From Teretinema sp964641135 (GTDB lineage: Bacteria; Spirochaetota; Spirochaetia; Treponematales; Treponemataceae): 22,076 nt of DNA. Location of the stretch: contig CAZXJV010000049.1 of the NCBI GenBank assembly GCA_964641135.1, positions 1 to 22,076 of the forward strand, written 5' to 3'. The position numbers and the translations under genes were made by a program. The notes under the pieces are model-generated. The model was not told where the DNA came from, ran no database searches, and saw only the letters and a program-made list of their open reading frames with translations. Every line of letters begins with the position of its first letter. Within the stretch, counting starts at the first letter, position 1. Positions 8,367-16,656 of this stretch are shown piece after piece.

Positions 8367-9843
8367 GTTTTTTTCTCCGGAGAAGCATAAACCGTATGCC
8401 AAAACCACACAGAAGTACAGGCAGCAGCAGCGTACCGATTGCGGCCAGTTGCAGTGACAGGCGGTGCATCCCCTGCCCGTCAAGATCCGGCCGGAGACTG
8501 CTGACGGGGAGTATACGGTTTTTAAGTACAAGGAGATCTTCACGGCCTGAAAGCCGTTCCACACAGCCGACCATAAAATCAAGATTGTAGTCCGTACCTG
8601 TGTAATCAATCATTCGGGAAACAAGTAATTCATCAGAGATTAAAATGAGTGAATCTGTCTGAACCGCCAGATTGAACTGCCCGCGTAAAGCTGCTCCCGC
8701 AAGTGATGCCGACAAATTTCCGAAAGGGTTGGTATCAAAGGGTTCATACTGAACAGCTGCTGCTGGTCCGGTTGCAGCAAGAACGGATGCCGCTTGCCCT
8801 GTGCGGGTTTCAGTGACGGTGATTGATGACGGCCAGAAAAACTGCAGTCCGGCATATCCCGAAAAAACCGGCTGCTGAATGGCAATAGCTGCTTTCGGCG
8901 GAATCGGCCAGAACGGATAGTTGATAAATTCTGTACGGCTATTATCCAGCGCCGGCATTGAAAGGCGGTAATTAAAGCTGTCCAGAACAAGTGCAGGTTC
9001 AATGGTCAAGCCGCGGCGCTCCAGAAGATCCAGAACCTGATCGGCGGTTTTAGCCCGGGCAGCCCAGTTTCCCGCTGTTGCTACAATGGTACCGGATGCA
9101 AAAATGAGTGCCTTCCCGCCGGCATCAAGATACCTTTCCAATGCATGGGCAGTTTCGGCAGTAACGGTTTCTGTACCGATCAGTAAAAGAGGCTGATCCG
9201 GATTCCCGGGGTATTCACCGGGAGCCAGATAGTCAACAACAAAGCCTGCATAATCAAGCCAGGGAATAACATATGGATACAACTCCATAAACGGCGCTTC
9301 CCCGCCGTACACGAGATAGACACGGGGCTTGAGCGTCTCCGGGACAGACAGCAGCAACAGACGACTCGTCAATTCATATTCGATTTTTTCGGGTTCGATG
9401 ATGAAGGGTATAATTTCGCTTCGCTCACCGTATTCGATGAGTAATCCGCACCAGATATCAAAGAGGCTTTGTCTGTCGCCTTCTCCGAAAGGAAGCTGGC
9501 GCGGAATGATTCCCCTTGCGCGGATATCGGCATCCAGCCCGGCTTTTACCGGGTCGACAATCTCGACTGAGATGCGTGACGGATCGACCGCGGCATAACT
9601 GTTCAGGCGGTCTTCCATCAGCCGGATGGCCGGACTGATATCGGACAGCAAACTGCTTCTGAACCAGGTAATACGTACCGGTAATTCTGTCCGGCGGATG
9701 ACAGAACGGGAATACGACGACAGTGTATGTATCCTGCCGCGGCTTACATCAAGACTGACGTAGCAGCGATCCAGCAGGAGAAAAAGACCGATCAGTGTAA
9801 AACCGGTTATAAAACGGCGAAAAATGCGGTGACGGGGGCTCAT
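8359..9843 (-). CDS. GldG-like ABC transporter auxiliary protein
   Basis: 494 residues with a signal-anchor helix at about 12-28 and a second membrane helix near the C-terminus (about 463-488) followed by a basic RRKKH tail, which leaves a large extracytoplasmic domain. The start of that domain (SLDVSRGRIHTLSSYSRSVI) matches the F-D-x-T-x-x-x-x-x-TLS-x-x-[ST] opening of the GldG/ABC-auxiliary family. A LYPYVIPWLDYAGFVVDYL region and an LLLIGTETVTAETAHALERYLDAGGKALIF core follow the glutamine-amidotransferase-like pattern (the family's D/E-x-x-x-x-x-L-x-x-Y-x-x-x-GG). The ATG overlaps the permease stop as ATGA. The family works with GldA/GldF-type ATPase and permease subunits; in Bacteroidota these support gliding, but the pairing is widespread and its spirochaete function is not known to me. 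Confidence 0.82.
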   Translation of the reverse strand: MSPRHRIFRRFITGFTLIGLFLLLDRCYVSLDVSRGRIHTLSSYSRSVIRRTELPVRITWFRSSLLSDISPAIRLMEDRLNSYAAVDPSRISVEIVDPVKAGLDADIRARGIIPRQLPFGEGDRQSLFDIWCGLLIEYGERSEIIPFIIEPEKIEYELTSRLLLLSVPETLKPRVYLVYGGEAPFMELYPYVIPWLDYAGFVVDYLAPGEYPGNPDQPLLLIGTETVTAETAHALERYLDAGGKALIFASGTIVATAGNWAARAKTADQVLDLLERRGLTIEPALVLDSFNYRLSMPALDNSRTEFINYPFWPIPPKAAIAIQQPVFSGYAGLQFFWPSSITVTETRTGQAASVLAATGPAAAVQYEPFDTNPFGNLSASLAGAALRGQFNLAVQTDSLILISDELLVSRMIDYTGTDYNLDFMVGCVERLSGREDLLVLKNRILPVSSLRPDLDGQGMHRLSLQLAAIGTLLLPVLLCGFGIRFMLLRRKKHD

Positions 9844-10583
9844 TGATGCCTCCGGCTTTTCAGCAGCATAAGGTCAAGATACAGGGCCCCCAGGGCGGGC
9901 ACGATAAAAAAGAGCAGATCACGACTGTCCAGAATACCCTTGTTAAGGTTGTCAAAGCGCCACACAAAGGACATACGGGTTAGCCAGCCTGTGATACGGG
10001 GATCAATTGGCAGCATGCCGGGCAGCCGGTGCAGGTTGTTAACTGATAAGAGGATCAGGCAGGTTGCCAAAAACGCCGGTACCGGACTGCGCATCAGGTT
10101 TGATGCAAGCTGGCCGATTGCAAGGGCAGAAATTCCGTACAGGGCAAGAGCTGCAAGAGACGGCAGGATCTGTGAGGAGGCACCCTGTGCATGAAGGGAC
10201 AGAAGTAGCGGTACCGGCAGGCTTAACATCAGTATTGCGAGCCAGCAGGTACACAGGGCAAAAAACTTTGCAAGAACAAGTGTCCGTTCCGGTACCGGAA
10301 GCGCAAGAAGGATGAGCCTGGTTCCTGAACGGTATTCCCAGGCCCAGCTGTTCATGGTTAGAAGCGGTAAAAAAAGAGCCATCAGAAAGGGAAATCCGCT
10401 GTAGTAGGTTCGGATATCAGGCAACGAAAACCAGTAGGGCCAGGCTGCCCCTGCAAGCATCAGGGCTGCTGCCGGAAAAACCCCTGCAAGCATAACCAGC
10501 TGCCGCAGTTCCTTTAGATACAGAATACCTGCTGAACCTGAAAAAAAGGAGCGAACAGAACGTATTCGCATCAGGTATTTCAT
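9840..10583 (-). CDS. ABC-2 type permease (GldF-like)
   Basis: 247 residues with about six hydrophobic segments (roughly residues 30-50, 64-80, 105-130, 140-160, 170-185 and 225-240). The AWEYRSGTRLILLALPVPERTLVLAKF segment after the second helix is the typical cytoplasmic coupling helix of ABC-2 permeases (E-x-x-x-GT-x-x-x-L-x-x-P-V). The gene starts in an ATGA overlap with the ATPase stop and ends in an ATGA overlap with the GldG-like gene, so the three form one translationally coupled transporter. The direction is presumably export, and the substrate is not evident. Confidence 0.87.
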   Translation of the reverse strand: MKYLMRIRSVRSFFSGSAGILYLKELRQLVMLAGVFPAAALMLAGAAWPYWFSLPDIRTYYSGFPFLMALFLPLLTMNSWAWEYRSGTRLILLALPVPERTLVLAKFFALCTCWLAILMLSLPVPLLLSLHAQGASSQILPSLAALALYGISALAIGQLASNLMRSPVPAFLATCLILLSVNNLHRLPGMLPIDPRITGWLTRMSFVWRFDNLNKGILDSRDLLFFIVPALGALYLDLMLLKSRRHQ

Positions 10584-11302
10584 ACCGGATCCTCCGCAGC
10601 AAGCGCCAAATAGACGGATTCAAGAGTACCATTTTCGGATCGGGCGCGAAGATCTTGTATGCTTCCCTGTGCAACCAGGGCTCCCCTGTGCAGGATCAGT
10701 ACATCGGAGCCAAGCTGTTCTGCCTCGGTCAGGTTGTGGGTTGAAAGCACAATGGTGCAGGTTCCTGCAAGCCCGGCAAGTATGGACCGGAATGCTGCCT
10801 GCTGTGCAGGATCCAGACCATTGGACGGCTCGTCAAGAAGCAGAACAGGAGGACAATGCACAAGAGCCTGTGCAAGTGAAAGCCGCTGACGCATTCCACG
10901 CGAAAGGGTGCGGACACTCTTGTGCAAAAAGGATGAAAGACCACACTGCTGTATAACACGCTCAACAGCCTGCTGCCGGTCCTGCGGAGAGAGGATCACC
11001 ATGCCGGCACAGAACTCGAGGCTTTGCCCGGCAGTATACCAGTCGTAAAAAACCGGATCTTCCGGTACGAACCCGGTGAGGTTTCTTGCCCTTACAGGAT
11101 CGGAAATCAGGGATGTGCCGCAAATCAGGGCATCACCGCTGTCAGGCAGATGAAAGCCGCACAGAATTTTCAGCAGGGTACTCTTACCAGCACCATTGGC
11201 TCCCAAAAGGGCAGTAATTCTGCCCGGCCCGGCTGAAAAGCTTGCTTCGGCCAGTGCGCGTTGTCCCTTATATGTTTTTGTCAATACGCGTGCTTCAATC
11301 AT
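10580..11302 (-). CDS. ABC transporter ATP-binding protein (GldA/CcmA type)
   Basis: 240 residues with all ABC ATPase motifs intact: Walker A GANGAGKST at 34-42, the Q/D-loop region with FVPEDPVFYDW near 79-89, signature LSRGMRQRL at 134-142, Walker B VLLLDEP at 154-160, D-loop GLDP and switch His190 in STHNLTEAE. It hydrolyses ATP to drive the ABC-2 permease encoded immediately downstream. The ATG at 11302 has no Shine-Dalgarno sequence, but an AT-rich TATATAAACT lies 8-17 bases upstream, so transcription may begin almost at the start codon. Read-through from rnz (65 bases upstream) is also possible. Confidence 0.93.
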   Translation of the reverse strand: MIEARVLTKTYKGQRALAEASFSAGPGRITALLGANGAGKSTLLKILCGFHLPDSGDALICGTSLISDPVRARNLTGFVPEDPVFYDWYTAGQSLEFCAGMVILSPQDRQQAVERVIQQCGLSSFLHKSVRTLSRGMRQRLSLAQALVHCPPVLLLDEPSNGLDPAQQAAFRSILAGLAGTCTIVLSTHNLTEAEQLGSDVLILHRGALVAQGSIQDLRARSENGTLESVYLALAAEDPV

Positions 11303-11310
11303 GTTCGTTC

Positions 11311-11318
11311 AGTTTATA
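11311..11318 (-). promoter_or_regulatory. Possible -10 element for the ABC exporter operon
   Basis: On the minus strand, TATAAA (11318-11313) or the overlapping TAAACT (11316-11311) sits 8-10 bases before the ATPase ATG, a spacing similar to the rnz and metG promoters. I cannot find a convincing -35 box 16-18 bases upstream, so this is weak. Confidence 0.3.
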
Positions 11319-11367
11319 TACCTTTACAAGCAGTTCAGGGAATCGCTAATGCTGTTGTCAGACCCTG

Positions 11368-12294
11368 TCAATCCCGGTAGGGAATCGGAATTATCTGGCG
11401 GTCACGCGATAATTCTGTTTCCCTGAAAACCTCCCGGGCTTCGGCAAGTAACAGTTTCAGGTCATAATCGGTGTACCGGGGACTGTAATGGATCAGGTGC
11501 ATCCGTTTTACGGCTGCATCGCGGGCGATTGTAGCGGCCTGACGGGCGGTCATGTGTTTTTTTTCGGCCGCTGTTTCTGCAAGGGCCTGTTCAAACATGC
11601 CTTCGCAGATTAAAAGATCGGAATCTGCTACCTCGGCTGCTATTGTCGGCAGATACTTTGTGTCGGTTACATAACTGAATTTACGGCCCATGCGTGCAGG
11701 GCCCAGAACAGCCGAACTTTCAATAGTGCGTCCGTCCTCAAGGGTGACGGATTGACCGGCCTGCAACCGGGACCACAGGGGGCCGCAGGGAATACCCAGG
11801 GCCTGGGCCTGGACGGGATTAAAGGCACCCGGCCGTGTGTGTTCCTCAAGTGTGTAGCCGACACAGGTTTTGGTATGCTGCAGGGGAAACGCGCGCACCT
11901 GAAAACCGTCACCCTCGTAAATAACGCCGGGTTCGGTAATTTCCTTTACGATAATCTCGTAATTGATGTACATATCAAGAACCTGCCGGCTGGATTCAAT
12001 GTATTCTGCTATTTTTGGCGGGCCGAAGATATACAGGGGATCATCACGATCAACCTGTGAGGAAAGCATGAGTATACCGGGAAGACCGGTAACGTGGTCG
12101 GCATGGGTATGACTGACGAAAATGGCGTTGATTTTTTTCCAGCGCAGGTTTAGTTTGCGCAGTGATACCTGTGTGCCCTCCCCGCCGTCAAACAAAAACA
12201 GGTCGCCTTCGCGGCGTAAAAGAACGGAGGTAAGGTGGCGGTACGGCAGCGGCATCATGCCTCCGCAGCCAAGAATAAAGGCTTCAAGATTCAT
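11368..12294 (-). CDS. rnz: Ribonuclease Z (tRNA 3' endonuclease)
   Basis: 308 residues, the usual length of bacterial RNase Z/ElaC. It carries the metallo-beta-lactamase signature SHTHADH at 61-67 (zinc ligands His62, His64, Asp66, His67), an N-terminal LGCGGMMP strand-loop typical of the family (LGTGaxxP), the FPLQHTKTCVGY region around the third metal-binding His, VTDTKY with the bridging Asp, and the late LIHYSPRY His element. The enzyme cleaves the 3' trailer of tRNA precursors in the cytoplasm. The ATG at 12294 is preceded by a strong promoter whose -10 ends only 8 bases upstream, with no Shine-Dalgarno sequence. It is transcribed divergently from the cysteine hydrolase gene. Confidence 0.95.
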   Translation of the reverse strand: MNLEAFILGCGGMMPLPYRHLTSVLLRREGDLFLFDGGEGTQVSLRKLNLRWKKINAIFVSHTHADHVTGLPGILMLSSQVDRDDPLYIFGPPKIAEYIESSRQVLDMYINYEIIVKEITEPGVIYEGDGFQVRAFPLQHTKTCVGYTLEEHTRPGAFNPVQAQALGIPCGPLWSRLQAGQSVTLEDGRTIESSAVLGPARMGRKFSYVTDTKYLPTIAAEVADSDLLICEGMFEQALAETAAEKKHMTARQAATIARDAAVKRMHLIHYSPRYTDYDLKLLLAEAREVFRETELSRDRQIIPIPYRD

Positions 12295-12302
12295 AGGCGA
12301 GC

Positions 12303-12331
12303 AGTATACAGGAATGATTCATGCTTGACAA
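12303..12331 (-). promoter_or_regulatory. rnz promoter, predicted leaderless
   Basis: On the minus strand, -35 TTGTCA (12331-12326), a 17-base spacer and -10 TATACT (12308-12303), each one mismatch from the sigma-70 consensus. Only 8 bases separate the -10 from the rnz ATG, so the start point predicted 6-8 bases downstream falls at or within about two bases of the start codon. Its -35 shares five bases with the -35 of the divergent promoter. Confidence 0.72.
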
Positions 12332-12352
12332 TGCGAGCTGTTCTGGTACACT
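12325..12352 (+). promoter_or_regulatory. Promoter of the cysteine hydrolase gene, predicted leaderless
   Basis: Perfect -35 TTGACA (12325-12330), a 16-base spacer and -10 TACACT (12347-12352, four of six consensus bases), followed by seven bases and then the ATG at 12360. No Shine-Dalgarno sequence fits in that space, so transcription should begin at about the start codon. The -35 overlaps that of rnz on the other strand, so RNA polymerase can probably occupy only one of the two at a time. Confidence 0.65.
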
Positions 12353-12359
12353 GATCTGT

Positions 12360-13166
12360 ATGACAAACACCCTTTTGATTATTGACCCGCAGAATGATTT
12401 TTGTGATTCCTCAGGAGCCCTTGCCGTTCCGGGAGCTGCCGGAGATTGCACCCGCCTGGCCGCCCTGATCCGTCGTATCAGCGACCGGCTGCAGTCGATC
12501 CATGTTACCCTTGATACCCATCATCTTTTTCATATCGCCCATCCAATTTTCTGGCAGAACAGTTCTGGCGCCCATCCGGAACCCTTCACAATCATTACCA
12601 GTCAATCTATCAGCGCAGGCCAGTGGCGGGCCACTGTACCGCAGTATCAGAATTATGCCGTAGATTATGTACATACTCTTGAAAAAACCGGAAAATATAA
12701 CCTGTGCATCTGGCCCCCGCACTGTCGGATGGGTACCTGGGGGCATCAGGTGTATCCGGTGCTTCAGGATGCCCTGACCGAATGGGAACACCTGGTTCCC
12801 GGACGTATTGTGGACTATACCACCAAGGGAAGCAATGTACGCACCGAACATTACAGCGCCATCCGCGCAGAGGTTTCCGATGCCGCCGATCCCGGATCAC
12901 GGACCAATTTTGCTCTGATTGAACGGCTTAAGGCTGCAGACAATATCGCCATCGCCGGAGAAGCCCTGTCCCATTGTGTTGCCAATACCGTACGCGATCT
13001 TATTACCTGCATTCCTGCAGAAAAACTGATTGTTCTGACTGATGTCAGTTCCAACGTCCCCGGTTTTGAACATCTTGGAAGCGAATTTCTGGAAGAGGTT
13101 AAAAATGGCGGTGTGCGGCTGATGAGTTCAACGGAGTTTTTGGCAGGGCAGATATCAGGAAGCTGA
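12360..13166 (+). CDS. Nicotinamidase-like isochorismatase-family cysteine hydrolase
   Basis: 268 residues with the full nicotinamidase-type triad: Asp9 in LLIIDPQNDF, Lys156 in TTKGSNVRTEHYSAI and Cys206 in GEALSHCVANTVRDL. The D-T-H-H-x-x-H segment near residue 55 resembles the metal site, and WPPHCRMGTWGHQV matches the WPxHCxxGTxGA motif of PncA-like enzymes. Such enzymes hydrolyse nicotinamide to nicotinate in NAD salvage. At 268 residues it is longer than typical PncA (about 180-215), with extra sequence between the metal site and the Trp-Pro motif, so another amide substrate is possible. The start at 12360 is chosen over an in-frame ATG at 12321 because the promoter lies between them. 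The 3' end overlaps femAB by 12 bases, tail to tail. Confidence 0.85.
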   Translation: MTNTLLIIDPQNDFCDSSGALAVPGAAGDCTRLAALIRRISDRLQSIHVTLDTHHLFHIAHPIFWQNSSGAHPEPFTIITSQSISAGQWRATVPQYQNYAVDYVHTLEKTGKYNLCIWPPHCRMGTWGHQVYPVLQDALTEWEHLVPGRIVDYTTKGSNVRTEHYSAIRAEVSDAADPGSRTNFALIERLKAADNIAIAGEALSHCVANTVRDLITCIPAEKLIVLTDVSSNVPGFEHLGSEFLEEVKNGGVRLMSSTEFLAGQISGS

Positions 13167-14288
13167 TGTTTCCGTCCGGTGCTGGCGGTTTTGTGATGGC
13201 CGTTTAAGCGCCTTTTTTATTTTTTTGTACCATACCAATCTCAAGATTTCTGCCAGCCGCCACAGGGTGTAGCGCAAGACCCATACCGGATAGTCAATGC
13301 TTCCCGGACGATGAATGACAGTACCTCCGAAGCCGGTTTTAAATCGCCACAGACCATGCATCGGATGACCCGGATCGTCGTTCGGCGGAATTCCGTACAT
13401 ATCGTACACCTGTGCTCCCGATTTTTGTGCATCGCGTACAGCCTGCCACTGCAGGGCATACGGAGCCATAAGGTTGCGCTTGTGATCGGCCGAAGCCCCA
13501 TACAGGTACACAGCCTCGGATCCGTAATGAAGAACCACGATAGCGGCTATGCTCTGGTCCTCATGATCAGCCAGATACAGGTTCAGCTGTATGCCGCTTT
13601 CCTTGCCGGCCCGTGTAAAAAGGTCATGGTAATAGGAACGGTCATGCAAGGCAATGCCGTCCCGTACTCCGGTTATCCGGTACAAATCATAAAACACATC
13701 CAGGGAATCAAGGGCTTCATCTCCGGTAAGGCGCCGTACCGTAACCCCTTTTTTTTCGGCAAGTTTGATGTTATACCGCCATTTTGGCTTCATTGCCTCA
13801 AGCAGGGCCTGCTCATCCTTTGCAAGATCGATCAGAACTGTATCCGGGGGTTGAATATCGCCGGCTGCACGATGCAGACCTGTTGTCGGTGCAGGAGGAA
13901 AATCGGGATCACAGGTATACCATGGCGGGTCAAAACGTACGCAAAACGGACGCGGTTTGAGATTCTTCGTAAGGCCCTTGCCGACAGCACGCAGGAGCTT
14001 CATCCTTTCCGGGTCAGAGAGGTCTTCTGCTGCGGCCGGTCCCATAGGAATATAAGCCAGGGTGCCGAAAAAAACAAAATGTCTGGTTAATACCGAAAGC
14101 GCGGTGTTTGTTCCCTGTACAGTATCCTGAACCGTAAAACGTCTGTTTCCCCAACCTTGAGCGGACTTGAAATCCGCCCAAAAAGGAGACTGCAAAAAAC
14201 TTCCGGCCGGGTGTGCGCTTTGTGCCTGTCCGGCGCTGTCCTGACCTGTCAGGTCAACAAGGACAAAGCGGTCAGGAGACCGTGCCAT
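13155..14288 (-). CDS. FemA/FemB-family aminoacyltransferase (peptidoglycan interpeptide branch formation)
   Basis: 377 residues with the two GNAT-like halves of the FemAB/FemX family. SFLQSPFWADFKSAQGW (about 29-45) is the N-terminal family motif. MKPKWRYNIKLAEKKGVTV (about 164-182) and FYDLYRITGVRDGI (about 195-208) form the acceptor region, and YLYGASADHKRNLMAPYALQW and QVYDMYGIPPN form the C-terminal GNAT-like signature. The family adds amino acids such as glycine from aminoacyl-tRNA to the lipid II stem peptide at the inner membrane. Spirochaete peptidoglycan is known to contain glycine on ornithine, which makes that role plausible here. The ATG lies 17 bases inside metG, so expression is coupled to MetRS. 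The basic C-terminal tail is Lys-rich and its codons explain the T-runs seen on the plus strand. Confidence 0.88.
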   Translation of the reverse strand: MARSPDRFVLVDLTGQDSAGQAQSAHPAGSFLQSPFWADFKSAQGWGNRRFTVQDTVQGTNTALSVLTRHFVFFGTLAYIPMGPAAAEDLSDPERMKLLRAVGKGLTKNLKPRPFCVRFDPPWYTCDPDFPPAPTTGLHRAAGDIQPPDTVLIDLAKDEQALLEAMKPKWRYNIKLAEKKGVTVRRLTGDEALDSLDVFYDLYRITGVRDGIALHDRSYYHDLFTRAGKESGIQLNLYLADHEDQSIAAIVVLHYGSEAVYLYGASADHKRNLMAPYALQWQAVRDAQKSGAQVYDMYGIPPNDDPGHPMHGLWRFKTGFGGTVIHRPGSIDYPVWVLRYTLWRLAEILRLVWYKKIKKALKRPSQNRQHRTETSAS

Positions 14289-16650
14289 CGCTGATTGTTG
14301 CCGAACGTACCGGTTTTCCTGCTGCTGTCAAAGGTATACCGTTAATGCCGACCTGACCGCCGGCAACGGTTATGGGTACAGCAAAAAAGGTATCCGCATC
14401 GATCACCTCAGGTTTGGCTGCCGCAGGATCTGCTCCTTCAAGAACAATCGGGGTTCCGGGTGCGGCCCACGGAATATCAAGCACCTCGACAGATTCGGTG
14501 CCGTCTTCTTTTGTGCAACCGGCAGCAAGCAGCATTCCGCGGGATTCTACTCCGCGCATCTTGCGGGGTTTGAGGTTGTCGGCAACGATGATGGTTTTTC
14601 CCAACAATTCTTCGGCTGCATAATATGGTACAAGACCTGAAACGATTACCCGGGGTGTACCGGAGCCGTCATCAAGGGTTTCAATATACAGTTTTTCTGC
14701 ATCCGGATGCCGCTCGACAGCGGTTATTTTGGCAGCCTTCAGGGCTATTTTTTCGTTAAACAGAACATCGGCGGGCACTGCCGGTTTTTCTGGCGCTGCC
14801 GGTACTGGCGGTTTTGAGTCGGCGCCCTTTATCCCGGTTTGTGCGGTGGTTTGTGCGGTTTCGGGTGTATCCATCTTTTGCTGCTCCTTGTCCTTACGTT
14901 CCTGCTGCGAACCGGCATAGCGTTCGCGGTATGCTGCTGTTGCCTTGTCATCCAGAGGACGGAAAATAATCTCGGGCATGGCGACGGTGTTGATTGCGCC
15001 ACGTTTTCCCAGGTCATCCCATCCGAGTGCGCCTGAGGGTTTGCCCGCCGCTGCGCGGACAGTGCCGTCAAAGATGTTCCCGGACCATACCTTTTGACCG
15101 AGCCAGCCGGCTACACGGTCGGCGAAGTCCGGAAGATAGGGATGCATCAGAATGGTCAGATCCTTGATCAGATAGACCAGATCGTTCAGCAAAGCCTCTG
15201 CACGTTCGCTGTCTGCTGTACGCATCTTCCAGGGTTCACCATCCTGAAACGCCTTGTTTGCAACAGAAGACAACAGAAATATCTCGCGGAATGCTTCACG
15301 CAGTTCGGCCCATTCAAGAAGTTCGGCTATCCTTTCAAAACTTTTTTTTGCCTGGGTCCGCAAGGCCGAGCTTGCAGCACGAATTTCCGGTCGGGACGAG
15401 GCTTCTCCGTCAACTGCAGGGAGGATACCGTCATAGTAGCGGGCTACAAAGGTGAGGGTCCGGTTAACCAGGTTCCCCAGGTTTCCGATCAGCTCGCTGT
15501 TGATTTTTTCCTGAAAATCCTTCCAGGTAAACAGGGCGTCCGATTTTTCGGGCCGGTTATAAAAAATATAAAAGCGCCAGGCGTCAGCCGGAATACCTGA
15601 TTCCACCGCATCGGAACCGAAAACACCGATTCCCTTGGACTTGGAAAATTTTCCGGCCTCGTAATTCAGGTATTCGGTACTGGACATATGATGCAGTGTT
15701 GTCCAGTTGCGTCCCGATCCTATCAGGCTGGATGGAAAGATTACCGTATGAAAGGGAATGTTGTCCTTGCCGATAAACTGGAACAGTTCTACCTGATCCG
15801 GATTCTGCCACCACTGTTTCCAGTCGCCTCCTGCGGCATCGGTCAGACATTTGGTGATCGAGATATAACCGATAGGAGCGTCAAACCAGACATAAAAAAC
15901 CTTTTTTTCGTAGCCTTCGCGGGGCACCGGTATACCCCATTTCAGGTCACGGGTGATAGCCCGTTCCTGCAGCCCGTCCCGGATCCATGCCTGGGTCATC
16001 TGGATGGCATTCCGTGCCCACTGTCCGCGTACGCTGGTTTCCTTCATCCACTGTTCATATAACGGAAGAATTCCGGGTAAATCAATATACAGGTGGCTTG
16101 TTTTGCGCAGTTCGGGAGGTTCAGCGCATGAGGAACAGCGGGGATGTTTCAGCTCGGTAGGATCAAGCAGCTTGCCGCAGTGTTCGCACTGATCGCCCCG
16201 GGCATCTTCATAACCGCAGGCAGGACAGGTACCACGGACATAGCGGTCTGCAAGGAACCGGTCGCAGGAAGCGCAAAAAAGCTGTTCAATTGTGTGCTCT
16301 TTTATAAAACCCTTGGCTTCAAGATCCTTGAATATGCCCTGTGTTACCTCGGTCTGCTGGGGAGTCGAGGTGCGGCCAAAGTTGTCAAAGGCAATTTCAA
16401 ACCAGCGGTAGATATCGCGGTGGATGGTGTTATAAAAGTCGCACAGCTGTCTGGGAGTTTTACCCTCTTCAAGGGCCCGTGTTTCTGTTGCGGTGCCGTA
16501 TTCATCGGTTCCGCACACATACAGGGTATCGTAATCGCGCAGGCGGCAATAGCGGGAAAACACATCCGCCGACAACACCTGTATAAGGTTTCCCAGGTGC
16601 GGTATGTTGTTTACATATGGTAAGGCTGAAGTGATGAGTTTCTTTTTCAT
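14272..16650 (-). CDS. metG: Methionyl-tRNA synthetase with C-terminal tRNA-binding domain
   Basis: 792 residues. The HIGH-like motif is PYVNNIPHLGN (11-21) and the KMSKS motif is KFSKSKG near residue 337. A connective-peptide zinc region (about 125-175) holds four CxxC pairs, as in two-knuckle MetRS. The anticodon-binding helical domain follows (about 400-560). A Gln/Lys/Thr/Pro-rich linker leads to an EMAP/Trbp111-like tRNA-binding domain (about 633-745, with HPDAEKLYIETLD and NLKPRKMRGVESRGMLLAA). The enzyme charges tRNA-Met in the cytoplasm. The start ATG at 16650 follows a promoter by six bases; a 50-codon upstream extension would run through that promoter into the GH57-like gene and is rejected. 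It overlaps femAB by 17 bases at the 3' end. Confidence 0.97.
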   Translation of the reverse strand: MKKKLITSALPYVNNIPHLGNLIQVLSADVFSRYCRLRDYDTLYVCGTDEYGTATETRALEEGKTPRQLCDFYNTIHRDIYRWFEIAFDNFGRTSTPQQTEVTQGIFKDLEAKGFIKEHTIEQLFCASCDRFLADRYVRGTCPACGYEDARGDQCEHCGKLLDPTELKHPRCSSCAEPPELRKTSHLYIDLPGILPLYEQWMKETSVRGQWARNAIQMTQAWIRDGLQERAITRDLKWGIPVPREGYEKKVFYVWFDAPIGYISITKCLTDAAGGDWKQWWQNPDQVELFQFIGKDNIPFHTVIFPSSLIGSGRNWTTLHHMSSTEYLNYEAGKFSKSKGIGVFGSDAVESGIPADAWRFYIFYNRPEKSDALFTWKDFQEKINSELIGNLGNLVNRTLTFVARYYDGILPAVDGEASSRPEIRAASSALRTQAKKSFERIAELLEWAELREAFREIFLLSSVANKAFQDGEPWKMRTADSERAEALLNDLVYLIKDLTILMHPYLPDFADRVAGWLGQKVWSGNIFDGTVRAAAGKPSGALGWDDLGKRGAINTVAMPEIIFRPLDDKATAAYRERYAGSQQERKDKEQQKMDTPETAQTTAQTGIKGADSKPPVPAAPEKPAVPADVLFNEKIALKAAKITAVERHPDAEKLYIETLDDGSGTPRVIVSGLVPYYAAEELLGKTIIVADNLKPRKMRGVESRGMLLAAGCTKEDGTESVEVLDIPWAAPGTPIVLEGADPAAAKPEVIDADTFFAVPITVAGGQVGINGIPLTAAGKPVRSATISDGTVS

Positions 16651-16656
16651 TCTGAC

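Noticed and set aside
8367..8609. 81-codon N-terminal extension of the DUF4340 protein
   Set aside because: It lies inside the gldG-like gene in another frame, is Cys-rich and unlike the family, and the natural start ATG at 8366 precedes a membrane anchor.
11303..11371. Perfect TTGACA on the minus strand at the rnz stop as a -35 for the ABC operon
   Set aside because: At 15-18 bases downstream there is no acceptable -10 (for example TAGCGA), so it is probably chance.
13211..13228. T-rich run after the cysteine hydrolase as an intrinsic terminator
   Set aside because: The run is the antisense of Lys codons in the femAB C-terminus, and I find no stable stem directly before it (only a 4-bp GGCG/CGCC match with a 21-base loop).
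15094..16623. Plus-strand open frames of 120-170 codons opposite metG
   Set aside because: They lie entirely antisense to a well-supported metG, have no recognisable domain and no ribosome binding site, and are explained by metG codon bias.
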